A DNA stretch of 64,000 bases from Phanerodontia chrysosporium. Lineage: Eukaryota > Basidiomycota > Agaricomycetes > Polyporales > Phanerochaetaceae. A program made the translations under genes and the position numbers. Below are positions 1-10,815 of this stretch, piece by piece. The notes below the pieces were generated by a model. That model had not been told where the DNA came from. It ran no database searches and saw only the letters and a list, made by a program, of their open reading frames with translations. Numbering within the stretch: position 1 is the first letter of the stretch; the number at the start of each line of letters is the position of its first letter. The stretch covers positions 124,001 through 188,000 of the forward strand of contig MJGA01000035.1 of the NCBI GenBank assembly GCA_001910725.1. The letters are read 5' to 3'.

Positions 1-745
1 TTCTTCCCTACACAGAGAGAAGCACGTCAGCGGTCGAGCATCTGACAACGATGCGGGTTGGCGCACCTCTGACTTCCTCCGCGGCCTTCACGACCTCGTT
101 CAGACGGAGGCGATCACCGCGCATCTGGCTGTACTCCGGCCAGCGCTCGAGATCGAGGCTCGCAGCAACGAAGCGTCCTACATCCTCCGCGCGCGTGTAC
201 ACGATGTACGTGGAGCCGTCCCCGGGAAGCGTCGCCGAGGCATTTTCAACGTCGACCAGGACGCGGAGCGGATGGAGGTGGCCAATGCCGGGCGTGCCGC
301 TCGCGAGGTAGTTCATGAAGATGCCGCACTCGAAGATGGTGTACTCGAGCCCGCTCGCGGCAACGGCCTGCGCGACGGGCCACTTGAAGCGGTAGGCCTC
401 GATGGGGTTGTCGGGGATCGCGCGAACGGCGAACTCGCTCGGCGCGAAGCGCTTCACGCCGGCCTTGACGGCGGCTTCGAGCAACGCGAGCTGCGGGGTG
501 ACCATCGACGCCTCGTCGAGCCCTGCGATGGTCGATATGACAGTGTGTACGCCCTCCAGCGCGGCGGCGAGCGCGGCAGGGTCATCGTATGACACGGCAA
601 CGATGCGCACACCGAGCGCGTCGAGGTCGGGGTGGCTTGTGCGCCGCGAGAGGACGATAACTTCGTGCTTTCCAGACTCAACGATGCCTTCGACGATGTG
701 CAGACCGATGCCGCCTGTACCACCTGCGACTGCGACCTTCACCAT
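1..745 (-). CDS. NmrA-like / isoflavone-reductase-like NAD(P)-binding protein, 3' end cut by window
   Basis: Predicted cytosolic NAD(P)-dependent reductase or redox-sensing protein of the atypical short-chain dehydrogenase (NmrA/isoflavone reductase) group; substrate unknown. The ATG at 745 opens directly into the Rossmann start VAVAGGTGGIGLHIVEG (GGTGxxG dinucleotide loop), followed by VIVLSRR, a VHTVISTIAG strand and the family motif KRFAPSEFAVR. Upstream in-frame codons exist, but the family begins at this Met. Exon 1 spans 745-67 and ends in phase 1. A 59-bp intron (66-8) has GT and AG ends, and exon 2 starts at base 7 reading G-K, matching the splice position of the paralogue at 2.6-3.5 kb. 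About 75 C-terminal residues lie outside the window. The two paralogues form a same-strand tandem pair. Family call is firm, reaction is inference. Confidence 0.87.
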
Positions 746-2596
746 GGTTGCTGTGCTGTCTAGAGTAGGCGTAGTAAGAGAGGAAGTTCTGAGAATATAG
801 TTCCACACGATGTACTCACTTTATACCCCCTGGTCCCTTTGCGCGTTCGCTGACACTCTCACAGGCCGCTCCTAGTCATCTCGAGACCAAGCTGCCGTGA
901 ACGTCGACGTTGCCATTGCCGCCGGGCCGTCGGGCTGCGCTCTCAATTTCTCATTGACGCAATACATGTCTAACCTTTCAACTGCTGACAAAGCTCGTAG
1001 CAGCTTCAGCTCAGCGTTTGACCGCAGCGGTGGTGGATGTCGAGAACACGGTGTCGTCGGGCGCTTTCGGTGAAATCCGCCGCACCGCTCTGCGCTTACG
1101 CTGCGGGCTAACGAAATGCTCGTGCTTGGCAGCCAGCTGTCCCATTCTGCAGCACACCGTCACTATGAGACTATCATCTCGTTTGCCTGCCTGTGAATGG
1201 CGGGATGACGGCGAAGAAAGGGACCGGTTACGCCGTCGGGGCCAAGAACCTACTCACCTTCTATTTATGGACTGACGGGAATTGCCGAAGATGGTTCCAA
1301 GTCAAGCTGCGTTTCTGCTTTCGAAATGCATCCACGACAGGATTACCACCGCCCACTGCAATGTTGCATTTCGTCTCTTCACTTTATGGTCTCTCCGGCT
1401 GCTGGTAATACTCGCCGCTCCAACACGAAATCGGACGCGTGACCTCCAGGAGTTTTATTCTCAATGTATTTTTGCCACAGCGGCGACGCACCTGGCAATA
1501 ATGCTGTGACCCTTGTTACTTCTGAGGGTTACCCATCTCAAGGTGAGCATCTCTCGGTATCGTGGGTGTATTGTATCTCATGACTCGGACCTGTTGTGTT
1601 CCAGAGAACACAGCCTCTTTGTGGCACCTTTGCAACGTAGCTGCTGGCTGTACGCCGCGAACGGTCCAATCCCGACTGTATACTATCTAGGACAGTGCGG
1701 GTGCACAATTGACTTACCGTAACCTCCCCATGTCCTATTATGCTATGACAGTGAGGTTCTGTTTGTTATGAACAGCAAACCGAGTACAGCTTTGTGGCGG
1801 AAGGGTATATTACGGCCCCAGGTGCGCTGCACGTCCTGCACGCCCTACTCTTCCTACACACCTGCCCACGCAATACACACCCGCCCACGCAATACACGCT
1901 ACGCCCACCCAGCCTCTGGAATAAGACGACCCGTACGATGTTTGTACGCTTGAGGCACGCGCTGCCCAACTTTGTACGTCTCCCTCGTGCATCTGGCCCA
2001 TTTCGTCCACTAACCGATTGCTTGTCCTTGTGGCATGCATTCTCCGTCCTCGCTGTTCCACGACGCATATCAGTTTCAATGCGATGCGAGATGGAGCACA
2101 ATGACCCAGGATCCGTGCGTACCCTCGTGCTATCTGTGTCTCGTCATGCTGAGTGTGACATTCTAGGTCGACAGGACGGATCTGGGCACGGTACGTAGCA
2201 AAACCAAAGCCGGTTCCACTACCACCGTGCTGGCCTATGTACTGGGGAGTCCCTGTGTCTCCCGCACCCAGGACATCTCCGTGGCGGCGGCGGCCGCTCG
2301 TCAAGGCCTGACGAGCATTCATAAGCGAGTACCCACAGCATACGATATGTAATCGATAATGCTGATGCATAGTGGTCTCTCCCTCTAGAACGACTTGATT
2401 CGTTTGCGAGATATGTTTTAGTAGAATCAGAAAATAAATTAGCTACGGCTCAATTCCAAATCTTGGCTGCTACAGCTACTTAGGGCACTGTTTCAGGTAC
2501 CGTCACGAATCTGAACTACGTATACAAACATTCAGTTTGAGAGACAGGCCACGGCACGACTTGGGGGTTACCGAGACTCGAGTGCAGGAGAAATAA
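746..2596. other. Gene-free interval between the two NmrA-like genes
   Basis: No ORF here has recognisable family motifs or convincing exon structure. A plus-strand ORF at 1282-1509 ends in a short stretch (ATAATHLAI) loosely like the third exon of the membrane-protein family found later, but nothing around it supports a gene. The long minus ORF at 1810-2370 reads through a low-complexity repeat and is probably chance. The left part should hold the promoter of the gene starting at 745. Confidence 0.5.
1857..1909. repeat. Short imperfect tandem repeat
   Basis: Two to three copies of a roughly 17-18 bp unit built on CCCACGCAATACAC are visible at 1857-1909, inside otherwise non-coding sequence. 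The repeat explains the low-complexity composition of the spurious ORFs that cross it. No function is suggested. Confidence 0.6.
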
Positions 2597-3553
2597 TCAT
2601 TCTGCCTTGCTCCACCACGTCCTGACAAATTCCGTGATGCCCATGGGCTGCACCTCCGGGAAGCGTTCGTTGAGGTTCTTGCCCTCGTACCCGGCGGGGT
2701 TGTCACCGAGCACCTCGAGTCCCCACTGTGCGGCCATCCTCGAGACGCTGTTTATGCTGGGATTATCCCCGACGGCTTGTTGGAGCTGCTCCTTGGAAAG
2801 ATACTTTGTCTGGAACTTTCTCCCTGCGCACAGACGTCAGCTGATATGTCACGCCAGCACCTGCGGCTCACCTCGAACGTCCTCAACGATCCGCAGGATC
2901 TCGTTGTATGTCAAGCGTTCGCCGCGCATCTGGCTGTAGTGCGGCCAGACTTCGAGATCGAGGCTCGCAGCCACGAACTGTCCGACATCCTCGGCTCGGA
3001 TGTAGACGACCTGGGCCGTGCCATCCCCGGGGATGTCCGCGGTGCAGTTCTGGACATCGAATATGAAGGGTATCAGCCGAAGGTGCCCGGTGCCAGACGT
3101 GGGGATTGCGAGGGTGTTCATGAACACCCCGGCCTCGAAGACGGTGTACTCGAGGCCGCTGCGCATAACGGCATCGAGCACGGGCCACCTCAGGCGGAAC
3201 AGGTCGACGATAATGTTAGGGGTCGAGCGGATACCGAACTCGCTCGGCGCAAAGCGCTTTACGCCCACCCGCAAGGCTGCGTTGAGCAGCGCGAGCTGCG
3301 GCGCCACAACCCTCTCCGGAGTCGTGCCGCCGATCGTCGAGATGACAGTGTGCACTCCAGCGAGGGCGCCGTCGAGCGAGCTCGGGTCGGCATAGTCGAC
3401 GACGATAGCCGGCACGCCGAGCTTGTCGAGCACGGGGTTGCTCCCTGCCCGCCGCGAGAGCACGACGACTTCGTGCTTGCCGGCTGCAACGATGCCCTCG
3501 ACGATGTGAAGGCCCGTGTGACCGGTGCCTCCGGCGACAGCGACTTTGATCAT
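2597..3553 (-). CDS. NmrA-like / isoflavone-reductase-like NAD(P)-binding protein
   Basis: Complete paralogue of the gene at 1-745, predicted to be an NAD(P)-binding reductase-like protein of the NmrA family. Exon 1 (3553-2872) starts with ATG and VAVAGGTGHTGLHIVEG, then VVVLSRRAG, VHTVISTIGG and KRFAPSEFGIR. A 48-bp GT-AG intron (2871-2824) joins in phase 1 to exon 2 (2823-2597), which adds FQTKYLSKEQLQQAV and ends ITEFVRTWWSKAE. Total 302 residues, normal for the family. The C-terminal substrate-binding part is therefore present, unlike the upstream copy, which leaves the window. No signal peptide or membrane segment is seen, so a cytosolic location is expected. The substrate cannot be read from sequence. 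Confidence 0.9.
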
Positions 3554-4147
3554 GGTGTGTGAACTAGTCGAGGCTAGCCGTAGTGCGGTGGATGGAAAGG
3601 AGGACTTGAATCTGAATCAAGAAGACGCAGCTCTTAATAACGTGGATGCGAGTCTTCATGCATGTCTGCAGTTCAGGTTTAGAACTCTGCTGGTAGCACG
3701 TTGGCCCCGCAGTGTCGAATCTACCTACCTGTCATTATTATGCTGAGACGAGGCGTCCATCGCCGTGAGCCCCATTAGACGACAAACTCTGAACGTCTGA
3801 CCTCGTGTTTTATGTGAACATGGCCTGGCCCACCATTGCGGTCCGCAGTGATAACTTATCGATGAGGAGACCCTGTTTTTGCACACGCAATTGCGTTCAG
3901 CACTAGAAGTAGCTAAGCAGCGGAGATGCATTGGCGCGTAGTGTAAATGCTACCATCATCCCTCAGAGGCACTATATATGAGAATGCATACAGGCTCATC
4001 AGTCCTGCGATCAGATCCGAGTTGAAGCTGACGAGCTGCGCGTTTAGCGTACTATCGCGTTTTCAACCACCATGCAGTCAGGATACCGATGCGAGGGTAG
4101 ATTGCATAAACATAGGAGACGGCGAGACACACTCCTGTTATCAAGAG
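3554..4147. other. Intergenic interval, promoter side of NmrA-like gene
   Basis: About 0.6 kb between the start of the second NmrA-like gene and the 3' end of the membrane-protein gene on the same strand. No ORF with family features was found. It should contain the reductase promoter and the 3' UTR of the neighbour, but I see no distinct motif. Confidence 0.4.
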
Positions 4148-5711
4148 TCACAACGCGAAACGAGGCCGATCCTTTTCAACGTCGTCCATCTCGCCATCCT
4201 CCATGTTCAAGCTTATGTCTTGGATATGCAGATGAAGCACCGGTCTCTCCTGCATGGCGGGTATCTGAGCAACGCCGGCATGCGATTCAAGTGTCGGCAT
4301 GTCGCGGGCAGACAGCACGCGCTCTGCAGCTCTTCCCGAAAGCTCGACGAGCAGCACGACCGCGGTGGGGTAAATTCCCTGCAAGCCCATCCGTTATTCA
4401 CGTCCCCGCACGCGCTTAGCACTCCAGAGGCGAACAAAACGCACCACAATGTCGACGAGCGCGCCAGTCGCGAGCGTATCCATGGCCTGCAGCAGGCGCT
4501 GCGCGCCCGAAAAGTGCACCGCCTGCCCGGCGCGCGCGAGGGCACGCAGGTGGGACGCAGCGCCCCAGTCTGCAGACACAAGGATGCTCGCAGCAATGAG
4601 CGGGACCTAGAGCGAGTCCGCATCAGCACATGCGGTAGCGACAGGCGCAGGGTGTGCCGGGTACGCACCCAGAATAGGCAGTACAACACGCCAGACTCGA
4701 TGAAGAGCAACAACGCGCGCTCGGCACGGGTGCGTAGGGGCGCACGGAGATGCGCCACGACTGCTCGGCGGTAGTGCCTTCTGCCTGGTGAGGGCGAGTT
4801 CTCAGCAGCGGACAGAAAACTGAGTGCGCACCATGTTTTGCATGCGACGAGCGCCGTCGCCCACAGGTTCGTCAGCCACGATGCGAGAAACGCTACGGTG
4901 GAGACGTGCGCGTCGACGTGCCCCGGACGATAGTAAATTGCCGCGTTCCATACGAATAACACTACAGTCATGGTGTGAATACAACCGCGCTGGAAGAACA
5001 GTGGGAATGAGAGACGCACCGACAGTGCCGAGCATCAGCACGGCAGAGAAAGCGAGGATGGCACGGTGGCGGGACCATAGCACAAGGGCACGCCACAATA
5101 CTATGACGTCGCTCAGGGCGACCTAGGCAAAGAAATCATAAGGTTATGCTGCATCCGAATGCAACACTAAGCCTTACGTTGGCCGAGAGCAGAACAGACA
5201 TTCCCTGCCCGAAGCGCCCTCGGGTCGCAAGCTGCAACTCGTGCGGAATCGGTGCGCATGGCGTTGAAGGGTCGCTGGCTTCGCAGGTTAATGCGATCTG
5301 CCGAATCATACGCGACCGCCGGTCATCTTCGAAGATGGTGTACAGCGAGATGCCGAGGTGGGTAGTGGCGATGGAGTACATGACGACGCAAATGGCTACC
5401 AGCAGGAGCTTCTTCGAGTGGCCGCGTACTGCCGGTGCTGCCGCCTGACAGCGACTAATGTGCTGGACTATCAGTACCTGTATATAATCCCAAAGAAGAC
5501 TTTGCCTACAAAATAACGGCGATCGTCACCGCGACAAGGCATGTGTATACTCCTGGAGAAGAGCTCGGTGAGTATTAGACTTGCCGGACAGCGTTGCAGT
5601 GAACTTACCAAAGGCGACACACTCTGTCACCACTGGGGCGAGCATTTGAGAAACGTCCACTCCGATAAGGCCAATGGAGGTATTTAACGTCGAGCTGAGC
5701 GTGTTAGACAT
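4148..5711 (-). CDS. Subfamily A seven-hydrophobic-segment membrane protein (copy A1)
   Basis: Member of the uncharacterised multi-pass membrane family that dominates 21-47 kb. Exon 1 (5711-5609) has the subfamily A start STLNTSIGLIGVDVSQML and ends CVAFG at a GTAAGT donor. Later exons give AICVVMYSIATTHLGISLY, VIVLWRALVLWSRHRAIL, FLASWLTNLWATALVACKTW, ALLLFIESGVLYCLFW, then AMDTLATGALVDIVV and the last exon GIYPTAVVLLVELSGR with a charged tail ending at 4148. The first Met in frame is at 5711. Exon 2, which in relatives encodes GLYT plus a hydrophobic run, is short here (about 28 nt near 5490) and its phases do not join cleanly, so the copy may be slightly defective or misread. Function unknown; a plasma-membrane or endomembrane 7TM topology is inferred from hydrophobicity only. 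Confidence 0.65.
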
Positions 5712-5780
5712 AACTCCCACAAAGTGAGCGCAGGTTGAAAGCAGCAGAGTGGTAGGCCATCGGAGAGGCCCCGGACTATA

Positions 5781-5900
5781 TCACGCCAGCAAGCACCGCC
5801 CACCGCCCTCATGGAATGAATCTCTGCTCATCGTTGCTGTATATGGAGCGGCAACACCTGCGACGTCTGTGGCGGGTGCCGGTGGCGGAAAGCCGCGGAG
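5781..5900 (-). promoter_or_regulatory. Conserved 5' block with 16-codon upstream ORF (A1)
   Basis: Upstream of the A1 start lies a block strongly similar to 25545-25669 upstream of copy A3, including GCCACAGAC, TCGCAG and TTGCCGCTCCATA. Inside it an ATG at 5831 opens a 16-codon ORF ending CLLA-stop at 5781, 69 nt before the A1 start codon. In the other copy an ATG at the same place opens a 16-codon ORF ending CLLV-stop. Conservation may mark a promoter/5' UTR kept by duplication; translation of the small ORF is inference. Confidence 0.45.
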
Positions 5901-6314
5901 CTTGCTCGATTGGGAGTGGGGCGGCCAATTTGAGACGAGACCCGCGCAAAGGCTGTGTTGACCGACATACGGGAATGGTTTGTTCAGCACTTCACGCAAA
6001 AGGAGCAGAGTGGGAAGGTAAGGGTCGTTGGATAGGCCAATGGTGCTGATCATTCTGGTCAGCCAGCATGCTTGGTGCTACTGCTGACTCGAATCATTGG
6101 TAGGAGCTCTCATTTCTGCCATCTATGGCGTCGTCGGAGTAAACGGATCGATCTAAGTGGGGGCATATCTGAAAGATGAGGTTGCGCGCCGCACAGTCTC
6201 ATTGTCTGACAAGCCAGTGAGTGCGCGAGATGTGGGTATACGCATGAGAAGGTGGATTTTGAACCCTGGGTGAGAAATGTCTATATCAATGAGTTAATTG
6301 AATCTCATAGTATG

Positions 6315-6386
6315 TCCGATATGGTGTAGTGGCTAACATTATCGCCTCTCACGCGATAGCCCGGGGTTCGATTCCCCGTGTCGGAA
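6315..6386 (+). tRNA. tRNA-Glu (anticodon CTC), copy 1
   Basis: A 72-nt cloverleaf: acceptor TCCGATA pairs with TGTCGGA (one G-U), the anticodon stem ATCGC/GCGAT encloses loop CTCTCAC, giving anticodon CTC, and the T arm has GGTTCGATTCC (box B). No intron. A run of five T follows at once, as expected for RNA polymerase III termination. It is identical in sequence to the copies at 21092, 24939 and 34423. It lies about 0.6 kb upstream of, and divergent from, membrane-protein copy A1. Confidence 0.96.
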
Positions 6387-6629
6387 TATTTTTGGACTGC
6401 CTGCGTCCATGGGAAGAATGCCGTCGTGTAGAACATGTCTACATAGCATATCAAAATGCAAACTGGTGTGCTTGTCTTAAGTTTTATGCTCTGAGAAATC
6501 TTACAGAGCGTCGTTTTCACGCCATACTCTACAATCCCGCACCATACAAGGATGTCTCCTCGACTTGCAAATCGAAAGTACATGGGACACCTGCCAGGGA
6601 ACTTGCCGTAGCTATGACGGTCATTGTGA

Positions 6630-7991
6630 CTACTCCAACAACCGAACCCTCCCATTCTTGACCATGTCTGGCAAACTCTTCACGACGATAGCATTGAACT
6701 CAGCACGCATCCGGTCCGCCATAGATGGAATGATGCCGGCAGGAAGTGTGAGGCCAAATTGAACGGCTTGAAGATTTTGGAAGCGTTTCATGACTGCACG
6801 CATGCGTTCCCATTGCATGCGTTTGTCCCACAGAGTCAGCAGTTGCAGAGATATGTTTGACGGAGAATCCAGTTGGACTTCGAAGCCGATGGTGCGCATC
6901 GTGCTGGGAAGATTCGGAATGGCGTCTCCATAAAGCACATCGCTGAAGCGCTCCACCAGGGACTGCATCTTGAAGACGAACGTGACACTCTGCATATTCG
7001 CGCACTGCAGATATATCTGCCAACCTACTGTCCCGACAAGCAGTTCAGTACCGAGGGATTGCAAGGCCCGGGACAAGCACTCACTGTGCCGTATATCGAC
7101 TTCACGCTTGGGAGCCCCGACAACCTCAAGCCTGAGGTGATCGACTTTGACCTTATCTCGGAGGAGCGTGGGCGGATTCCGAAACTTATCCAAGAACTTA
7201 AACCCCCAACAGCTGAGCTGCAGTGCGTCTGCAATCCCAGCGAGCAGCACACCCTGCGCGGCCGTCCTGACAGGCTCCCCAGGCCCCCACGATGCGAGCC
7301 TCCACAAGCCGTCTGTCGGGGCAAGTATACCGACACGCCAGCCGCGCAGGCGTTCGTATTGCTCGGCGGCGACGTACTGTGCACGCTTCCAGGCGTCGAA
7401 GTCTTCCTCCCTCTGCTCCGCGTTGGTCCAGGGGTCCCGTCCCGCTGCGTCGTAATCGAGCGTGAGCTCGAGTCTGTCCACGGGGACGTGGCGGAAGAAC
7501 AGCATGATGTGGAACGTGTCGATGACGTGCGCGACCTGGTGGCTCGGCGTGATGCGCAACAGGCGGAGACGGGGGTGCTCCCAACCGCGAGGCGGTAGCA
7601 TCGACGGCGCATCTTCCACGGGAGCGACGGCACAGCGCTCCACGACCACAACCTGGAGGGCAGGCATCTTGCACAGCAAGGTGGCGAGGAACTTGGGATC
7701 GATGTCAAGACGCGGTGGATAGTTGTGTTTGCCTTGGGGCTTTCCAGCGCTGATGGTGAGGGAAATGGTGGTCGAGGCGAGACTGGGTACAGCGTCGAGA
7801 AGCGCCAGTGTCTCCGCTTTGTTCTGGTCCAACTGGCGTGGCCCGAGTGTGACGCTCCGGAAGATGAGGGAGCGGCAGGGCGCGACCCACGTAGGTCCGA
7901 CGAGCGCACAGCTCATGAGGGATCCGCGGTCGTGAGCGATGTATTCGACGATCTTGGTAACGATATCTTGCGGGAGGTCTGGCGACGGCAT
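6630..7991 (-). CDS. F-box-like domain protein
   Basis: Single-exon protein of 453 residues from the ATG at 7991. The N-terminus SPDLPQDIVTKIVEYI, followed by SLMSCALVGPTWVAPCRSLIF, has the LP-x-(D/E)-(I/L)-x-x-x-I...C-x-L-V-x-x-x-W pattern of fungal F-box-like motifs, which recruit Skp1 in SCF ubiquitin ligases. The rest is a weakly leucine-patterned region (for example HLRLEVVGAPKREVDI and LQAVQFGLTLPAG) as in the many variable F-box proteins of agaricomycetes, where it serves as the target-binding part. The open frame continues upstream of 7991 for 164 codons but has no similarity to anything I know, and the F-box normally sits at the start, so 7991 was chosen. Target unknown. The 3' end lies about 0.25 kb from tRNA-Glu copy 1, which reads toward it. 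Confidence 0.8.
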   Translation of the reverse strand: MPSPDLPQDIVTKIVEYIAHDRGSLMSCALVGPTWVAPCRSLIFRSVTLGPRQLDQNKAETLALLDAVPSLASTTISLTISAGKPQGKHNYPPRLDIDPKFLATLLCKMPALQVVVVERCAVAPVEDAPSMLPPRGWEHPRLRLLRITPSHQVAHVIDTFHIMLFFRHVPVDRLELTLDYDAAGRDPWTNAEQREEDFDAWKRAQYVAAEQYERLRGWRVGILAPTDGLWRLASWGPGEPVRTAAQGVLLAGIADALQLSCWGFKFLDKFRNPPTLLRDKVKVDHLRLEVVGAPKREVDIRHSECLSRALQSLGTELLVGTVGWQIYLQCANMQSVTFVFKMQSLVERFSDVLYGDAIPNLPSTMRTIGFEVQLDSPSNISLQLLTLWDKRMQWERMRAVMKRFQNLQAVQFGLTLPAGIIPSMADRMRAEFNAIVVKSLPDMVKNGRVRLLE

Positions 7992-8730
7992 CTTGGCTGG
8001 ATCATCAAGACTTGACGTCAGCCAAACAGGGAGCAAATAGAAAAAAGGGCTAGACTTGCAGGACTGTACGGTCTGCGTATTTTGCGACCTGTAAAGGACG
8101 AGAAATTCAAACGGTGCACCTGAGGTCGCAGATGAGGAGAAAGACTGTGAGATGCACAGCGTTATAGTCACCAGTTTTATGAGGCGTGAGGGCGCCAAAT
8201 TTATGCACTGCCCGTTGTGTATGATCTTGATGATCGTTGCTTGTACTAAGTGGTGTACAGTATCATGGATCGCAGCGTAAGCTGTGCCGTTGAGTTCCAC
8301 GTATCTGCAGGCTGGCTGTTCTGCGTTTGTCATATAGTGAGGACGTGGAGTCAAGGCCGAGGATGAGGCTCTAGGGAATGCTGAGCGGACGCGAATACGT
8401 GCTGGATGATCTGTTAATACCAAGCACACGACAAGACGTGAGGAGAGGACACTTACATTGTACCCTGGCGAAACGCCACGCACATACCATAAGAAACGAC
8501 TGCTGGAACACTATCGTAAAATAGCAATAGCTTGTCCGAGGGCCTCCATTGTGGGAAAGTGCATCGTGTATAATGCGTAACAATGGTACAAATCCAAGTG
8601 AGAGAAGAAGAAAATGTGACAGTCGAGACAGCCCCTGCCTTAATTCGGCCCGATGAACTGGTATAGAATACGGCGGACGAGCGACGACAAGTGCTCCGGA
8701 TCGTTCTGGTATATGCTCTACAAAAGCTCA
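7992..8730. other. Intergenic interval without recognisable gene
   Basis: About 740 bp between the F-box gene start and the 3' end of the TMEM135-like gene. Only short shadow frames occur. It should contain the F-box promoter. A minus-strand extension of the F-box frame crosses much of it without family features, so I do not call it coding. Confidence 0.45.
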
Positions 8731-10815
8731 TCAGGCTTGCACACCCCAACGCTCGAGAATGGGTCGACGTACCATGACCATGCCCATGCCCACTGCCGTG
8801 AGGAGCGCGTCCCCGTAGCGGCCCGTCTGCGGGACCGCGCCGCGGCCGCGCAGGATGACCCACGCGCTCTCGAGCGCCTTCGGCAGCACATACATCGCGA
8901 GCTCCCCGCGGCGGTGCTTGTTCTCGACGAGCAGCGCAAAGCCCATCAGCACGCCGCCGAGCCAGAACGACAGCTTCCCGATGAGCACATCCGCCGCGCC
9001 CTGCGGGAGCCGCGCGAGTGTCCGCGCGAGCGCCGAGCCGTCCCCCGACGCCCGTGCACGCACGAGCGCGCTGTACAGGCTGTGCTTCGCGCAGAAGTAC
9101 GCTGCGAGAGTGCGTCAGCGCAGGCAGCCAAGGGGTCAGCGGGACAGGCAGCACGCACATTGGTACACCGCAACGCAGAGTCCGAAGAACGTCGCGCTGC
9201 GGAGCGTGCCGACGCCCGCCCGGGCGAGCATGCGCAGTGGCTCGCGCCAGACGACCTTCCGCTTGAAGAGGAGCATCGGGATGAAGTGCAGTGCGCCGTA
9301 GATCGGCATGCTCCACCGGAAGACGAACAGGAAGCGTTCCGCGGGGATCGGCTTGCACGAGTCGAACCACGGGTGCACGGCCTCGCAGGGTCCGAAGAAC
9401 GGCCCGAACGACGGCGGAGACGCGAGTGCCTGTGCGCGCCGCTCGAGCAGCACCGTGCGGTTTTTCGGTTTGAGGTCCTGGGAAAGGGTCAGTCGAGGAA
9501 CCGGACAGGGAGGGATGGGCGTACTGTACGCTTCAGAATAGCGTCGAGGTCGTCGAGGTTGAACACATGATTTCGAACAAGGTCTCGGTTCATGCGGACA
9601 CTCTCGATAGGAGCCTTAGCAGCGGCTAGCAGCCTGAATGCAGTCAGCTTCAGCTATGGGATAAGGAAGAAGAGGTTTACCAGTTAGAATAGGATCGCGG
9701 GAGTGTCTCAGGTCGCATCAAGACTGCATAGACGATTTGGCCACAGCTGGAGATATGGTGAGCATCACAACCGCGCGAGCATACCACCAGCCTCACCAGA
9801 GTGCGAAGACGATTACATCTCCATGTGGTATCCGAATCCCATGTCGCTCTGAGAACGCGTTGTAGGACCCCTGCAGGCCTCTGTCTCGGGAAACACGTTA
9901 CAATTCTGGGGGCAAGCGGAATACCGAGTGAACTCACCTCACAAACATCTGCTGAGCAATGCCCGTTCTCCGTTCCTTCTTCTCGCACATGATTGAGAGC
10001 GCGCCCGCAAGTGCGCCGGCAAATACAGAGTACCACCGTCGCGTCTTCTTCCGCACCCAGACCTGGTGCGCCTGCGCACTCATGGACAGACGCGCATGGC
10101 GCGACCTGTTCCGCGCGCGCTCCTGTGCCTCGATATCGTCGATGTCCTCTTCATCTTCGTCAAAGGGATCTGCGGACGCGTTTAGAGTAGCAGAGTGTTC
10201 AGCGCGGAAGCTGGACCGCGAACGATGGTGGCGAGGGATCGCGCGCGGAGACTTGGGCTCCGGAAGAAGGATGGGCAGCGAGTTGAGGACGAATTTGTAT
10301 GTCGAGACGAAGGTGCCGAGCATGGCAGCAAAACGCCAGGAGTCTGGCCCGAACAGAGCCTGGCGTATGAGCGCAAGGCGGTATGATCTGCAATTCGATT
10401 GAGCGGCAGCAGTGGGCAGGCGCGGAACAAACTCACTTTGGGACCTTCTTGATCCTTGCGAGCAGGAGAATGAGACTGACTCCGGAGCGTATGGCGAATG
10501 CAAGTGCGCCAGCTCCTATAATACAGGTCAATTTGCGGACGGTTCAGCGAGGAGAAGCCGACACGACATACGCATGCCTCCTCGTCCAGCGTGCTCAGCG
10601 CACTCCCACAAGTCCGTGAGCTCGACTGGCTTCTCGCCTCTATCCCGCCATACGATCTTGCGAGCTTCCCTGAGCCGCTCTTCGTAATTTGCGAGCGCGA
10701 CGAGGTTCTCGAAGGACTGCATGGCACGCTTGGGCACGAACTCGATGCCGCTGAAGGACGCCATCCGCGAAAAGGGCGGTGGGGGCGAGGAATCTGGAGA
10801 GTCGGAGGCTGACAT
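8731..10815 (-). CDS. TMEM135-like multi-pass membrane protein
   Basis: Multi-exon gene resembling the transmembrane protein 135 / Tim17-like group, linked in animals to peroxisomes, mitochondria and lipid handling. The ATG at 10815 starts MSASDSPDSSPPPPFSRMAS. Exon 1 ends at a GTATGT donor near 10574, and the next exon supplies GALAFAIRSGVSLILLLARI. Then follow RQALFGPDSWRFAAMLGTF, an acidic linker (DPFDEDEEDIDDIEAQE), WYSVFAGALAGALSIMCEKK, GQIVYAVLMRPETLPRSYSNW, a region with FGPCEAVHPWFDSCKPIPAERF and a final stretch KLSFWLGGVLMGFALLVENKHRR, ending at 8731. The conserved HP...C block and glycine-rich helices support the family. Seven or so introns are implied. Location in peroxisomal or mitochondrial membrane is inference from the family. 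Divergent from the permease gene. Confidence 0.78.

Noticed and set aside
1810..2370. 186-codon minus-strand ORF
   Set aside because: Crosses a tandem repeat, has low-complexity composition, no family motif and no conserved start context.
3947..4774. 275-codon plus-strand ORF
   Set aside because: It is antisense to the well-supported exons of membrane-protein copy A1.
8653..9570. 305-codon plus-strand ORF and its 305-codon minus-strand counterpart in another frame
   Set aside because: Both are shadows of the TMEM135-like exons; the GC-rich third positions keep several frames open.
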